Shown: in pieces, positions 8,510 through 19,373 of the stretch
How positions within the stretch are numbered: position 1 is the stretch's first letter
Layout of the letters: every line of letters begins with the position of its first letter
Source of the DNA: Muricea muricata
Taxonomy: Eukaryota; Cnidaria; Anthozoa; Malacalcyonacea; Plexauridae
Assembly: GCA_963855995.1 (NCBI GenBank)
Contig: OY979716.1
Coordinates: 89,491,042-89,555,041 of the forward strand
Reading direction: 5' to 3'
DNA: 64,000 nt
Made by a program: the position numbers and the translations under genes
The notes under the pieces: generated by a model
What the model was told of the DNA's origin: nothing
Databases searched by the model: none
What the model saw: only the letters and a program-made list of their open reading frames with translations

Positions 8510-9091
8510 TCAACTCAGAGAGAGCAACAAAAAAAAACGGTTCTTTTAAGAACCCCAAATGTTAAAAGAATATAAACAGATCGAATGTTTGATGTTTTCT
8601 TTTTTACTTAAAAACACTTTGTTAGCATTGACCAGTGTTTCCATACCCCTTTTATAATATCTCGTGCTGTATAGTGAATAGATTCCACGTAAATACAAGA
8701 AAAAATTACAAACAAAATTAACACTATTATGTATAAGCAAGGAAGTCAAAACGCAACATTGCTATAAACCGTTATTAATAAAAATGTAGCAACGATTATT
8801 CGACTTAATAACTTCATTCAGCTATTCTAAACGAATCAGTCTAATACATGTAATAACAGTTTACAAGTCAACTGAGCCAGGTAAATCAACTTCCCGGCCT
8901 AGCACGAACAACTGACCTCATGTATAATTTTAAAGGGTAAGCCTGAAGGGTGAGAATACGTTAGCCCTGCATGAATCGGGCCATCGGGCCGTAAAGTGCC
9001 TTATAGGGCCAAAACGGGCTAGAATGGGCCATATAAAATATCTATCACACGTAAACGCGAGTCAGTAATACTAGGAACTCGTGGAATAAAC
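8510..9091. other. Spacer with TATA-like site and GGGCC repeats
   Basis: No gene is seen. The distal part (about 8970-9030) carries several GGGCC copies followed by ATATAAAATA at 9031-9040, about 52-61 bases before the ATG at 9092. This is a plausible promoter for the zinc-finger gene. The rest is AT-rich without recognisable structure. Confidence 0.4.
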
Positions 9092-9524
9092 ATGGGACGT
9101 ACACGTAGAAACTGTCCTGTTTTTGGCTGTGGAAGTACAAATCTTGCTAGATTAGCTAATCATCTTGACCAAGTACATGGAATGCAGGGGCGGATCCAGC
9201 GTGTGAGCTGACTGATGCATAACTCCAAAGCCTCGCATAATTAGGGGGGTCCGGGGGTATCCTCCCCCGGAAAATTTTGAAATCTAGGGCCTCGGTAATG
9301 CGATTTCCAGCGTTCTGAGAGCACTTTTTATTAAAATTTTGACTCCGAAATTTTGAAAAAAATACTGAATTTTCTAAAAAAAATGGGTTTGAAATTTCGT
9401 ACTTAAATTTCGGAAAGCAATATAATCATACAACATTTAACAAATGAAGTTAAATTACTTTTCATATGCTAATAACAAAACTAAACTTGCAGCTTACAAT
9501 AGTGCTCAGAAATAACCTAACACT

Positions 9525-9650
9525 GCGTTCGCGTCCCATTTGCATTCCGAACACGCTCCATTTGCGTTCCGAACGCGCTCCATTTGCGTTCCGAACGCGT
9601 TCCATTTACACTCCGAACGCGTTCCAAAATGCGTTCCAAAGCGTTCCAGT
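9525..9650. repeat. 22-bp tandem repeat in the hAT element
   Basis: About four to five copies of a 22-bp unit (consensus CATTTGCGTTCCGAACGCGCTC) that degenerate at the 3' side into shorter GCGTTCCAAA steps. Confidence 0.85.
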
Positions 9651-9947
9651 GTATACCAGCTAAAAATGTTCCAAAGACATACATGCTACATTTGAAAGAG
9701 AGGTTTATCTGAGTCGCTTTATTGAAAATGTTCCATATGAATGAATCGATTACACACATTTAGCTGATAACAAGTGAATAAATAACGCACTTTTGTACTG
9801 ACTTTTAGCAAGTAAAAATCAGCAAAACAGGTAAAACAGCACTATCGCTGAGTGAAACGTGATAGGCTTAAGTTATACAACACACTGATTTTGTTACCTG
9901 TATCTCAATAAATTGGCTTGGACAAGAGCAGTAGAGAAAAAGGGTTC

Positions 9948-10257
9948 TAACAGCAGCAGGATGACTGGATCATCAAATTAAATGTTCAAAGTTCAGATTA
10001 TTCCAACAGGAGCAGGATGACTGGATCATCAAGTTAAATGTTGAAAGTTAAGATTATTCTAACAGCAGCAGGATGACTGGATCATCAAGTTAAATGTTCA
10101 AAGTTAAGATTATTCCAACAGGAGCAGGATGACTGGATCATCAAGTTAAATGTTCAAAGTTAAGATTATTCCAACAGGAGCAGGATGACTGGATCATCCA
10201 GTTAAATGTTCAAAGTTAAAATTATTCCAACAGCAGCAGGATGACTGGACCATTCTA
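9948..10257. repeat. 56-bp minisatellite in the hAT element
   Basis: AGGATGACTGG recurs at 9958, 10014, 10070, 10126, 10182 and 10238, exactly 56 bases apart each time. That gives about 5.5 units with few substitutions. Units differ mainly at CAGCAGCAGG versus CAGGAGCAGG. Confidence 0.95.
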
Positions 10258-11068
10258 AAAAGCAAGCACAAAGTTCATTTTATATTGACTATTCAATCAT
10301 TAATTAACATCTCATTCTCTCTAATTATTTGGCTGGCAAAACTACTTGTTTACAATCACAATGGATAATATTGGGCCTCTACCTCTATTTCAAGTGCACA
10401 TATTATACATGTACATATATCATAAAATAACATATTATTATCCTATCATATATATTACTATCAAAATAAAATTATAATGTAGATATACTGTGACCATTAT
10501 GTACTTTTCGGTTAACTCATCATTAATAAACAGGTCAGCTGGTAAGTTGTACTGTATTAAACTCAGGCAGCCTGAAGCTTGTGCAAGCTGTCTAGCCACA
10601 TAACAACACAGTCTAGAACGGTAAGTGAAATGAGCTTCACTTTTGCTTTAGTATTTTATCTCACTTGACAGGACACTCTGTGTACATTATTTTGTCAACA
10701 ACAGCTTGTAGTAGCATCCCTTTCAATTTTGATCTGGCTTAAGTGCCTTAGTGGTTAGGTTTGCAGGTTGCTGTGAATGCTGTTGGCTGTCGGTTGCATG
10801 TTGTAGCTCACCCTAGGTCAGTATACATATAATCTAACCATTCCTCAGTTTCCTCTTAACCATGAGTGATAATGAATATCCCTAAATACCCCCCAAATAT
10901 TAAACCATGCTCTATTTTATAAAACTATAAAACACATATTTTGACATCTTATATTTATATAGTTGATTTACAAACACAAAATAATCAAAATGTGCTATTC
11001 TCTATTCACTACTACCATAAACAAAGTGTAAATACAATTATTGCATATATTCAATATATAATTAACAC

Positions 11069-11638
11069 TCACTTTAAGGCTCGTAGTTCTACTCCACGTT
11101 CCCATGCTTTTGTTACATGTTTAGGGACAAGCAATTCAGCATAGCGATCTCTTACATGCTTTCCACTTCGAAATGGGTCCCAAATTTTCGCCTGTGAAAT
11201 GGCTGTGATAACTTTCATTTCACAGTTTTTCTTCACCGCGCCGATTTCAACAGCCTTGTTATCTCGAAACAACGAACAAAGGTCGTACTCATTTTGCATA
11301 CGTTCTGCCATGATGATCCGAGAAACGTGGGCGAAAGAATCGCCTGACTGCGGGCGAAATGCATCAGTCACAAGCGCATTATTTTGATCGCGGGCTAATG
11401 CATCAGTCAGCATCCATTTCCCAACGTTACGTAAGCAGGAGAACAATGGCTTTTCTGACGTGTCGTTGGGGAAACTCGGCCAAAAAGACTCGGGACTGAT
11501 TGATCGGCACTTTTCCCCAACGTGACGTAGTGATGCACTCTTTCCCAAAGTGACGTAATATGCTTCCACTGAGCTGTAGTAGCACAATGGAGCACTTCCA
11601 AGTTCCAACAAATTGCCGACATATTTGGCGAAATACAA
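11069..11638 (-). CDS. Unrecognised 189-codon frame inside the hAT element
   Basis: The longest open frame in this element. It is not a hAT transposase and I recognise no domain. Part of it repeats a short phrase (Tyr-Val-Thr-Leu-Gly-Lys-type, near 11,510-11,570) that comes from low-order DNA repeats. The stretch from about 11,072 to 11,330 looks more protein-like. It could be a captured gene fragment or chance. Low confidence that it is translated. Confidence 0.2.
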   Translation of the reverse strand: MYFAKYVGNLLELGSAPLCYYSSVEAYYVTLGKSASLRHVGEKCRSISPESFWPSFPNDTSEKPLFSCLRNVGKWMLTDALARDQNNALVTDAFRPQSGDSFAHVSRIIMAERMQNEYDLCSLFRDNKAVEIGAVKKNCEMKVITAISQAKIWDPFRSGKHVRDRYAELLVPKHVTKAWERGVELRALK

Positions 11639-12400
11639 TCGCGAGATTTTTAGCCGACAAGATATCGTATAAGTTCAGGAATTCGCTTTTTTGGACGGCA
11701 TTCGCGTTTGTTAATACGACATTCGAGTTAATTCAAGAATATGGTGTTACTATTTATTTCATTTTAAAAGAATATGGAAAGAACTGCATTCTTGTGTCAT
11801 TTACAGTCAAAATGCTATTATTGCTATGCTTTCACATAAGTATTATTTATTTATAATTAGCATACTAATTTTCTTCAAAATTGTAAGCTCGAAAAATTCT
11901 GACTGATGCATTCGCATCAGTTGCATCAGTCTGGATCCGCCCCTGATGGAATGGATACGAAAGAACGGGCTAAGTGGTTAAAGTGGAGCAAACTCGGTAT
12001 TTGTGTATCCCAACAGAGGGAACAACCAGAGGAATTCAACATGGAGAAAAGTTTGGAAAAACTATTAAAGTGACAACAAGAAATGGAAAGAAAATTTAAT
12101 GCTTACTTACAAGCCGTCGAAGTAAAGAAGGATCACAGTAGCAAAGGAGAACATTATGTCCCTGGGAAGGACAAAAATAAATGGATAAAATATTCTCACA
12201 CACATTACATATTCATAGCAATTCGGCCAATGATGCTTCCTCATTCACATCACGTGTCTGTACATGAAAACCCAGTCTAGGTCAGTCTCTTAATATATTC
12301 AAGTGGGCAGGGCTTTGAAGCTGAGGGAAATTGAGGGGTAAACAAAAGATTATGCAATTAAACTTAATTGCTGTATTTAGAAATAAATTTTAAATACATT

Positions 12401-12435
12401 AAACTGTATTTAGAAATAAATTCTAAATACAGTTT
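12401..12435. repeat. AT-rich perfect palindrome with flanking partial copies
   Basis: AAACTGTATTTAGAA and its exact complement flank a 5-base loop. Partial copies of the same arm occur on both sides (about 12370-12472), giving a cruciform-prone patch. Confidence 0.8.
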
Positions 12436-13062
12436 ACTGTATTTAGAATTTTGTTCTAAATACACTTTACTGTTTTTCGAGAATATCTCCTGGATAAAAA
12501 ACTTTGGACGGTGTTAGCATGTCGCAATTTAACTTATTTATAACACAAATACACACTGTAAACACGCTTTAAATATCTCTTTAAACACAACTAGTTATTT
12601 TCTGTTAAAACAAATGTTAACACTACAATTGTTGAAAGTATTGCCACTCTTCAAAAAATGCGAACAGCCCCATCGATTTTTGTAGATAGTAGTACGTGGA
12701 GTGGATTTCTTCACATTTTCGATAGTGTGCTCAACACTTTCCTGCTCTCGAAACCGTTTTTTCGTAAAAGAAGATGCCATTCTCTCTTCCCAACACAATT
12801 GATCTATATTCACGACGAACCTAAGCCGAAGTGAACACTTCGTTTCACTTCATGCATGCAAAATTTCATGCAAATGTAATTGGTAAATTTGTTTTTCACC
12901 TCAACCATATCGTAACGTATCCTAGCATTTTCTTTTGTATTGAAGTCATTAGTTCCACTTTAGTGTGCACTCTTTATTGTCCCAGATCTATTTTTTATCA
13001 ATATGTAATCGTAATAATTCCATGCCTCATTGCTATGAATATCTAATGATGTGTGAGAAGCC

Positions 13063-13200
13063 ATATCCAATCCTCGTTGGTGTTTTTGACTTGGCTTCCA
13101 AATCCCTAGTGCCATGAACAATGGCTCGGCTGCGCCTCGCCATTGTTCATGGCACTCGGAGTTAGAAACCACGTCTAAAACACCAACTCGGATTGGATAT
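13063..13200. repeat. Foldback/MITE-like element with perfect hairpin core
   Basis: The outer arms ATATCCAATCC and GGATTGGATAT are inverted, as are TTGGTGTTTT and AAAACACCAA just inside. The core has an 18-base perfect stem: AGTGCCATGAACAATGGC at 13108-13125 pairs with 13139-13156. Size and structure fit a MITE. No superfamily is assigned. Confidence 0.75.
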
Positions 13201-14657
13201 ATTACTTAAATGACATATTGGACTACAAAACATGACTCTAAATTATGCCAGCAACAAGGGAAGCGATGTGTTTGTGAAAGTGTTAGATGCCAAGACCGTT
13301 GAACACTGGGGAAAAGCAAGTAATCTCAGTGCAAATGCGCTGTATGACGCAATTAGAATATGCCTTGAGCCATTTTGACAATGCCTAAGCATTAGCATAC
13401 TGTATATCATTGCCTGAATTGACCTTGCCACGCGTACGTGCGCTTAAATCAATGCCTAAACAGCAGCATAGCGAACGTACAGCGTTGAAACACTACCGTA
13501 CGTTCGCTCTTACAATATCCGGCACCCTGCAGAACAATACCTAAACAGCAGCGTAGGGAACGTACGCTCTAAAAATACCTAACCTTCACTCCTACGCGCA
13601 ACGCTCTACTGACTCAATACATTTATTGCAATATACTCTATCATAATACACTTGCTCTCCAAGCCGTACGGACACTAGCTACAATGGCACATTTCTTTAG
13701 GCAAATGTATTCTGATAACATTTTTAACCTCGAAGAACAATTTACTCCCAAGGAACTGACTGCTGCGATAACTGTAGAATTGATCGCAAAAAAATTAAAG
13801 AAATTGAACGAAAACACACTGTCACGGGGAAATTATGTAGTTGGTGGAACTGTTGCGAAGAAGCAAAATCGCATATCGGGAAAGAACATATCTGGATCCT
13901 AATCGTGGAAGCATTTAGAATCCTCAAGTACGAAGAACCACCAACAAAATGTCGGAACATTTTTGAACAAACTTTTAAACTATCATACTTAACTTTACAT
14001 ACCCTATCCACTAGTATCGAAAAAACTTTCACTTTTAAAAATCTCATAGATTATCTCATACGCCCACATATATTGAAATATAATCACTAGTTTGTAAAAC
14101 TTAAAAGTTGAAATAAATATTTTTTAAACCTATACTGCATTTCTCCCTTTTCTGATACACATGCCGTGCTTGGGATCACCCTCGGGACCAAATTTGTACT
14201 GTCCACGTGCTGATCACAACATCAATCCCATGTGCGTGTGTTGTCCACGTGTTGTCCACGCGCCATGACAATAATAAACTGTTCACGTGCTATGACGCCA
14301 ATTCACTGTGCATGTGCTGTCCATGTGCTGACCACGCGCGGTGACGTCATTCAACAGTACCCTTATGACATTTCGCGGGAAAATAACTGCTGACGTCATT
14401 TGGCGGGAAATTTCCGCTGGATGGGGGGGGGGGGGTAATCTACTCATAAGCCTGGTCCTCATGATTAGGCGCTGTTACACTATCCAAGTTGTCTCGCAAG
14501 TTGCAGTACAATTCATATTTAAGCTGACTGATGTTTTTGAAACGCTGTAGTGCTAAGAAATTGCGAGTCTTGTTCACATTCTGCTTTGTAGTTTCCAACC
14601 TAAAAAACAATCGTCTTTAATAGGTGAATTACAACAGAATGCTGTGAAAATATCTGC

Positions 14658-15820
14658 CAGGGGCCGGTTGTTCGAAAGGTGGATAAGTCACTATCCACCG
14701 GATAAGTCGCTATCCGGCGGATAAATTTTATCCAGTGTAGAAATTGCGTTGCACGAAGCTTGGATAGTGCTATCCAACGGATAAAAATGCCTATCCGTTG
14801 GATAAAATTTATCCGAGGTCCGGAGGTAGTTTAAGTCTACTATCCAGCGGATAAACTCGAAGTTTGATGACAAAAAAGGTGTATTTCAGATAAAACAAAT
14901 TGTAATTGTGATAGAAGTTTACAAGCTAGTACCATTGAGAAGTCCTATTTGACGCTAAATAAACATGGAAAACGTACTTTTTTCAACATATGACTTTCTC
15001 TGTTTATACTGAAACTGAAGCTCACTTTAGGCAGACCAGTGTCGGTGCTTAGACATTCTGGCTTTCTTTCGCTTCTTTTTTGTAATGTATAGTTTAAAAA
15101 CAAGCAATAAAACTCCCACTTTTAGCTGTTACAGACTTAGAGTAAAACCAACAATGACTTTCTATTATCAAAGCCAAACAAATATCATATATAGACAACA
15201 AGACGTCGAAAGTATTAAAATTTTGTTCGACGCTCGCTTAATTCCTTTGATCAGCCAATCAAATCTTGGTAGGAAATGTTCTTAAAACTGTTTTGAATTC
15301 AGTTCAAGGTCAAGGAACACAAATATTCACAAATAAAGATGCAGCAGAAAAAAACAAAACTCACAGTCTTGAGTCTTTGCTATTGCCTTAGCATAAACAA
15401 GCCAATATATCGATAAGTTGATAGGAAACTCATTACTACATGTGGAAAAACAAAGCATCGCAACGAATTGGGGCGACAAAACATCAAAACTTCAAATATA
15501 AACATATGAACACAGAAATCGTTTACTGCAAGTCGATGGTTCGTAATTTGATGGAATTCGCAAGTTATACAAGGATGCAGCAAGGACAGTTTTCACAAAT
15601 ACCTAGCAACAGTTGACGTAGAGGTAGGAAATTTCAAGAAAATCCGGTTTTTCCCGGTAAAAATTGAGGTTATCCAACGGATAGTTAATCACCCCACTAT
15701 CCATGCTTCGCGCAACGCTTTTTTATCCGGTGGATAGCTATCCATTGGATAGGAGATTTGTCCACTGGATAGGACTTATCCACTGGGTAAGTTATCCACC
15801 TTTCGAACAACCGGCCCCTG
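14658..15820. repeat. Non-autonomous element with CAGGGGCCGGTTGTTCGAA terminal inverted repeats
   Basis: The ends are perfect 19-base inverted repeats: the left starts at 14658, and the right ends at 15820 as TTCGAACAACCGGCCCCTG. Both sub-terminal zones hold many GGATAA/TTATCC inverted units (14,690-14,850 and 15,660-15,800). The interior has no recognised gene. The same terminal sequence bounds a 245-bp element at 62602-62846, so this is a family. No target duplication is clear. Confidence 0.8.
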
Positions 15821-17619
15821 ATGACTATAAGTGTAGTTTGTTCTGACTACTGTTCACACAACATCGACCTGAGTCAGAATTGTTCTACAAGTTGCAAAAC
15901 AGCACCTGTAACCAGAAGCTCATGTAAATGAGACAAAGCATTATTACTGAGACAAAATGAGAATAACCTTGCATGACCTTTGTATATATCTTGTGCTATA
16001 TCTTATAATGTTGTATATGTCCTTAGTGTTGTTATTGTTAAATCATTATGGTTCGCTTATTTGAAATTTTTAACCGTTTTTGGTAACCTTAGAATATCTC
16101 GCTTTCGATAAAGACTTTGTACGTATTGTAATACTTTTATTGCTCTGAAGATGTTGCAAGTATAGCAACGAAACGTTAGCTTCATTAATTTTTTTTTTAA
16201 CTTTACTCTGTTTAGTTATGTTATGGCTCTATTCAAAGCTGTTGTCTGGGCTTTAATATTTTTGACTAACCTTGAACAATGAGGGCGGCAAAACATTGTT
16301 CAATGCTGTTTTCATTAGGCTAAAACAGGGTGTTCTTTTTTGGCTGTGTATGTAATAAATAGAGATTACTTCATGGTTGGTGAGTGCGTACGATTTTTAT
16401 TCACGAGTTGTGAAGGATCGTTAAACGAACGAGTGAGCGCAGCGAACGAGTGAGTTTAGCGATCCTTCACAACGAGTGAATAATAAAAATCGTACAAACG
16501 AACCAACCATGAAGTAATTTGTTTATTATATGAGTATAAAGATGAGTGTATAAAGATACGGATATATCTTACTGACAAAAACAAATACTCAAGCAAAATA
16601 TTAAAATGGAATTTCTTACCATTTATTGCTTTGTTTTCTTGCTGAAAATGAAACCATGAGGTTTATTTCAAATTAATGAGGCCACGAATGTCGTCGTTAT
16701 GATTTTAGGTGGTTGTTTTATCAGTGAAATTGTCTTAAATCTCTCTTTTCGGTGAGTTAAAAAATACTTGTAAAATCAGACTCCATGTTTACATTAGCCT
16801 GCGAGCAGGTGTTGCACGTTCGGGTCAGCCAATCAGAACACTGAACGATAAATTTTCACTGGTGAAAAAACATCGTTCGTCCAATCAAAGGCCGTGAACG
16901 ATGATTTTTCACCCAGTGAAATTTTATCGTTCTTGATGCCGATTGGCTATTGCTAATTTGGAACGATTATTACGCACAGCCTTATCGATGAATAAATCTC
17001 TGTATTCATGTAATAATACAAGTTACCCATTACGAATGCTCGTGAATTTTTCACACAGAATCCGTCTTGAGTCTCGATCACACTGTCGATGTTTACAACA
17101 AGACGCTTGCCTTGCTAAGCGTTTACTCGAGCTAAAGGGCAATCACCCGCGCTCTGCTTGCGATGTGTCAAGTTTGCAGTAGTTTCTTGTATGTGATGTA
17201 AACAGTAACAATTTTTATACCAAGCAAAATCTATATCTATATTTCTAAAATCATTAAAAATTCATGACATGATTAACCAATGAAATGATTGAAACAACGT
17301 CACATGAGGACCCTTTATACCCTGATATAGACTTTCCCATACTCATTAAATATTCATATATAGATCACATGTACCTGTATGATAAAGCTACATGTATCTT
17401 TGCAATACAACATTGCAGGCAAAAAATACCAACGAGATTTATACTTTATTTTTTAAACCTGAATACACTTACACTTAATAAAAACCAAATCGCTTATTCT
17501 TTCATTGGCAGGGCAAACAAAAGGTGAATTTTAAAAGTCATTTACAAAACTCGAAATCGGGCTTTATCGGTGCCTAAAATGACTCGCCTTCGGCTCGCGT
17601 CTTTAAGCACCGATGAAGC
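15821..17619. other. Gene-poor stretch with a foldback element
   Basis: No gene is recognised. It contains a foldback at 16354-16528, a hammerhead-like motif at 16145-16180 and a pair of partly inverted AACGATAAATTTTCACTG-type arms near 16,845-16,935. A short frame at 16943-17182 has no recognisable content. Confidence 0.5.
16354..16528. repeat. Foldback element
   Basis: The arms AATAAATAGAGATTACTTCATGGTTGG and their complement bracket a second nested pair (TACGATTTTTATTCACGAG / complement, and GTGAAGGATCG / CGATCCTTCAC). The whole 175 bases could fold into a nearly continuous hairpin, as in MITEs. Confidence 0.75.
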
Positions 17620-17767
17620 AGTAGTTCTTTACCCCCATGTAAGAACGGAAGTAATTAGTATGCAAGTTGCCATGACGTCATAACAGGTCGCGAGACATCC
17701 AGCGGCGGAAGTAATTAGTATGCAAGCAGCGATAGGAGAGAATGACGTCATTGTAGTAGGATGTCAT

Positions 17768-17935
17768 AGGTGTAGCGCTACGGGTGTGTAATGTAACAGT
17801 TGTGTAGCGCTACAGTTGTGTACTGTAACAGTTGTGTAGCGCTACAGGTGTGTAATGTAACAGCTGTGTAGCTCTACAGGTGTGTACTGTAACAGTTGTG
17901 TAGCGCTACAGTTGTGTTCTGTAACAGTTGTGTGA
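17768..17935. repeat. 32-bp tandem repeat with AGCGCT palindromes
   Basis: Five copies of a 32-bp unit, TGTGTAGCGCTACAG(G/T)TGTGTA(A/C)TGTAACAG(T/C). Each is centred on the palindrome TGTAGCGCTACA, with one copy mutated to AGCTCT. A mirror copy lies in the right repeat at about 21,305-21,470. The position near the tip of the element suggests a replication or integrase/terminal-protein binding site, which is inference. Confidence 0.9.
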
Positions 17936-17992
17936 TTGGTTTTCAACAAAGCCTTTACTATAAAATGAGAACATTGAATTGATGAGAGCATA

Positions 17993-18331
17993 GTGCTTAC
18001 AACTTTCATAAAGATAAGACTTTTAGATATCCAATTTAATGGAGAAGAACTTATTGCGGTTACATACTTAAACAAGCGTGTGTCAGAGGCAAGAAAAAGA
18101 GTTGAATATTTAAAGAAAAAGAGGACTGCTTTATACCTTCGCACACGGAGGGTGGACGTACAAACCTGGATGTTGAACAATTTGGTAGACGATGCATGTC
18201 GTGACCTCAAAGAAATGAGAAGACTTAGAAACAGCCAGGGAACGCTGTGCTTATATTTGTTATGTAGAATAGATCAAACAGAAATTCATCTTCCAATGAA
18301 AAGCTGTAGTAAACAAAGGGTACATGCGTAG
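17993..18331 (+). pseudogene. Coiled-coil-type frame inside the Polinton TIR
   Basis: A 112-codon open frame without a good ATG near its 5' end. Codons about 29-70 are Lys/Arg/Leu-rich and look coiled-coil (Ala-Arg-Lys-Arg-Val-Glu-Tyr-Leu-Lys-Lys-Lys). TATAAAATG at 17960-17968 could be a TATA box. The mirror copy in the right repeat has an indel. Function unknown. Confidence 0.35.
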
Positions 18332-18520
18332 TTTGTAAACTCAAAAAAGAAACTATCGACAAAGATCGTTTATTCTTTTGCTGTGCTCAACAAGATTCAT
18401 GCAATTACTTCGAATGCGTGCCCGAAGAGTCTTTTTGCGAATTCTCCCGACCACTCACGAAGCAAAATGAAAAAAGAACAATGCTCAAGCTTTCTCAATG
18501 ATCTCAACTCTGTTTTGGAA
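18332..18520 (+). pseudogene. GRF zinc-finger C-terminal fragment
   Basis: The frame here reads Lys-Asp-Arg-Leu-Phe-Phe-Cys-Cys ... Asp-Ser-Cys-Asn-Tyr-Phe-Glu-Cys followed by Pro-Glu-Glu. It aligns with the second half of the GRF finger at about 190-270. It has no start and is present in both arms of the inverted repeat. The matching N-terminal piece lies at 20170-20268 and, mirrored, near 18,955-19,017, in the opposite orientation. The gene was therefore broken and rearranged. Confidence 0.6.
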
Positions 18521-19017
18521 AACTGAACATATATCGTAAACACTTTATTCGAACAGTTCTAATTGAAACATTTATCGTAAAACGTTCTAAATTTTATTGT
18601 TGTAAACAACTTTATAATATATATTTCAAAACACATATTCTGCGTTTGTTCAACCCCTCCAAAAAAGCCCTTCGCAATTACTCTCTCACAATAATGTTTA
18701 CTCCATCAAACGGGCGCCCATGGCCACCACTAAAAATGAGGGGGACTTTCAAAAAACGACTTGTTGTCTTGCTTGCAATCAAAACATCCTACTGTATATA
18801 CGCAAACCAGATTGTTACGGGACAAAATGAATGTGCACAGCGCATGCGTAATCACATCTCCCTTTTCATACAAACACACGCTAAACAATTTAAACACCCT
18901 CAAATTCATACATGCTTTATCCTCCACTTCCGCCGCCAGTCCTTTATGACGTCGGTCGACTGTAGTTGGCTTTCAGTAAATCTTCAACCACGCGCATTTT
19001 CGCGAGTTTGTCGTGCT

Positions 19018-19154
19018 ATCACAGGACTGTCTGTCGCTTCAGCCGTCAAATCGTCTAGGATGATGATGTTATTGTACCGTGCATTGATTTCACGCAGATC
19101 TTCTCACAGAGGCTTGTCACAGACAGGACAGTCTCTTTTGTGCTTAAAGGGCAT
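19018..19154 (-). pseudogene. Remnant with ATPase Walker B-like segment
   Basis: A short frame beginning at an ATG (19152-19154) contains Cys-x2-Cys and, after a stop, Asn-Ile-Ile-Ile-Leu-Asp-Asp-Leu. It resembles the Walker B region of the packaging ATPase at 1150-1180. It runs directly into the left inverted repeat, marking a deletion junction. Confidence 0.4.
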
Positions 19155-19373
19155 CTTGACACTCGGAGTGCTTAATCATAAATGACTGAGAATGAAGTGT
19201 TTGGAAACATTAATATTTTTCTGACGACGGTCGATGTAGGGTAGGTGTAGGGTGGATGTGGGGAGGATGTGGGGGTGGTTATGGGGTGGTTATGGGAGGT
19301 TCTGTCACGGTTTGTGTGTAAATAACGTATGTAACTGAAAATTTGTTTATTTTGCATTGACATTCGTAAGACA

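Larger units (their letters stand above)
9185..11945. mobile_element. Non-autonomous hAT element with perfect 8-bp TSD
   Basis: The termini are inverted repeats (CAGGGGCGGATCCAG at the left, its complement at the right). They are flanked by the direct repeat ATGGAATG at 9177-9184 and 11946-11953. An 8-bp target duplication with CAGGGG ends is the hAT signature. The 2761-bp body has no transposase. It contains two tandem arrays (22-bp and 56-bp units) and one minus-strand frame of unknown origin (11069-11638). Confidence 0.9.
9092..12280 (+). pseudogene. Small zinc-finger gene split by a hAT insertion
   Basis: The first 31 codons (9092-9184) carry a Cys-x4-Cys ... His-Leu-x3-His finger (Cys8, Cys13, His24, His29) in a basic context. 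The frame is cut at 9184 by a 2.76-kb hAT element and resumes in phase at 11954, after the second copy of the 8-bp target duplication. A TGA follows at 12071-12073. The frame then stays open to 12280 with a helical, coiled-coil-like segment, so the TGA may be a later lesion. Short finger proteins of this kind are common in cnidarian elements. Whether it belongs to the Polinton at 1-8509 or to the host is not decided. Confidence 0.6.
12281..14657. other. Gene-poor stretch with foldback sequences
   Basis: No convincing gene. Notable contents are an AT-rich palindrome (12401-12435), a foldback element (13063-13200), short direct repeats around 13,440-13,570 containing AACGTACG, and a 13-base G run at 14423-14435. 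A short frame at 13684-13902 with a continuation in another frame to about 14,090 may be a decayed exon but matches nothing I know. Confidence 0.5.
17620..19017. repeat. Left terminal inverted repeat of the second Polinton
   Basis: Matches the complement of 20195-21572 over almost its full length, with scattered substitutions and small indels. The outer end carries the 32-bp tandem array. The inner end breaks at 19017. Confidence 0.85.

Noticed and set aside
9948-10257. Regularly spaced repeats that could suggest a CRISPR array
   Set aside because: The 56-bp units are contiguous and whole-unit identical, with no variable spacers, and the genome is eukaryotic; it is a minisatellite.
13684-14090. 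Short spliced or frameshifted gene
   Set aside because: Two small frames could join, but no domain, splice sites or homologue is recognised.
14423-14435. 13-base G run (and a 15-base C run at 60094-60108) as a regulatory G-quadruplex
   Set aside because: Single homopolymer runs without further G tracts; more likely replication slippage or assembly-prone sequence.
17842-18210. 122-codon minus-strand frame in the Polinton TIR
   Set aside because: It is the shadow of the tandem iterons and of the plus-strand coiled-coil frame; the repeated Cys-Ser-Ala-Thr phrase comes from the 32-bp units.
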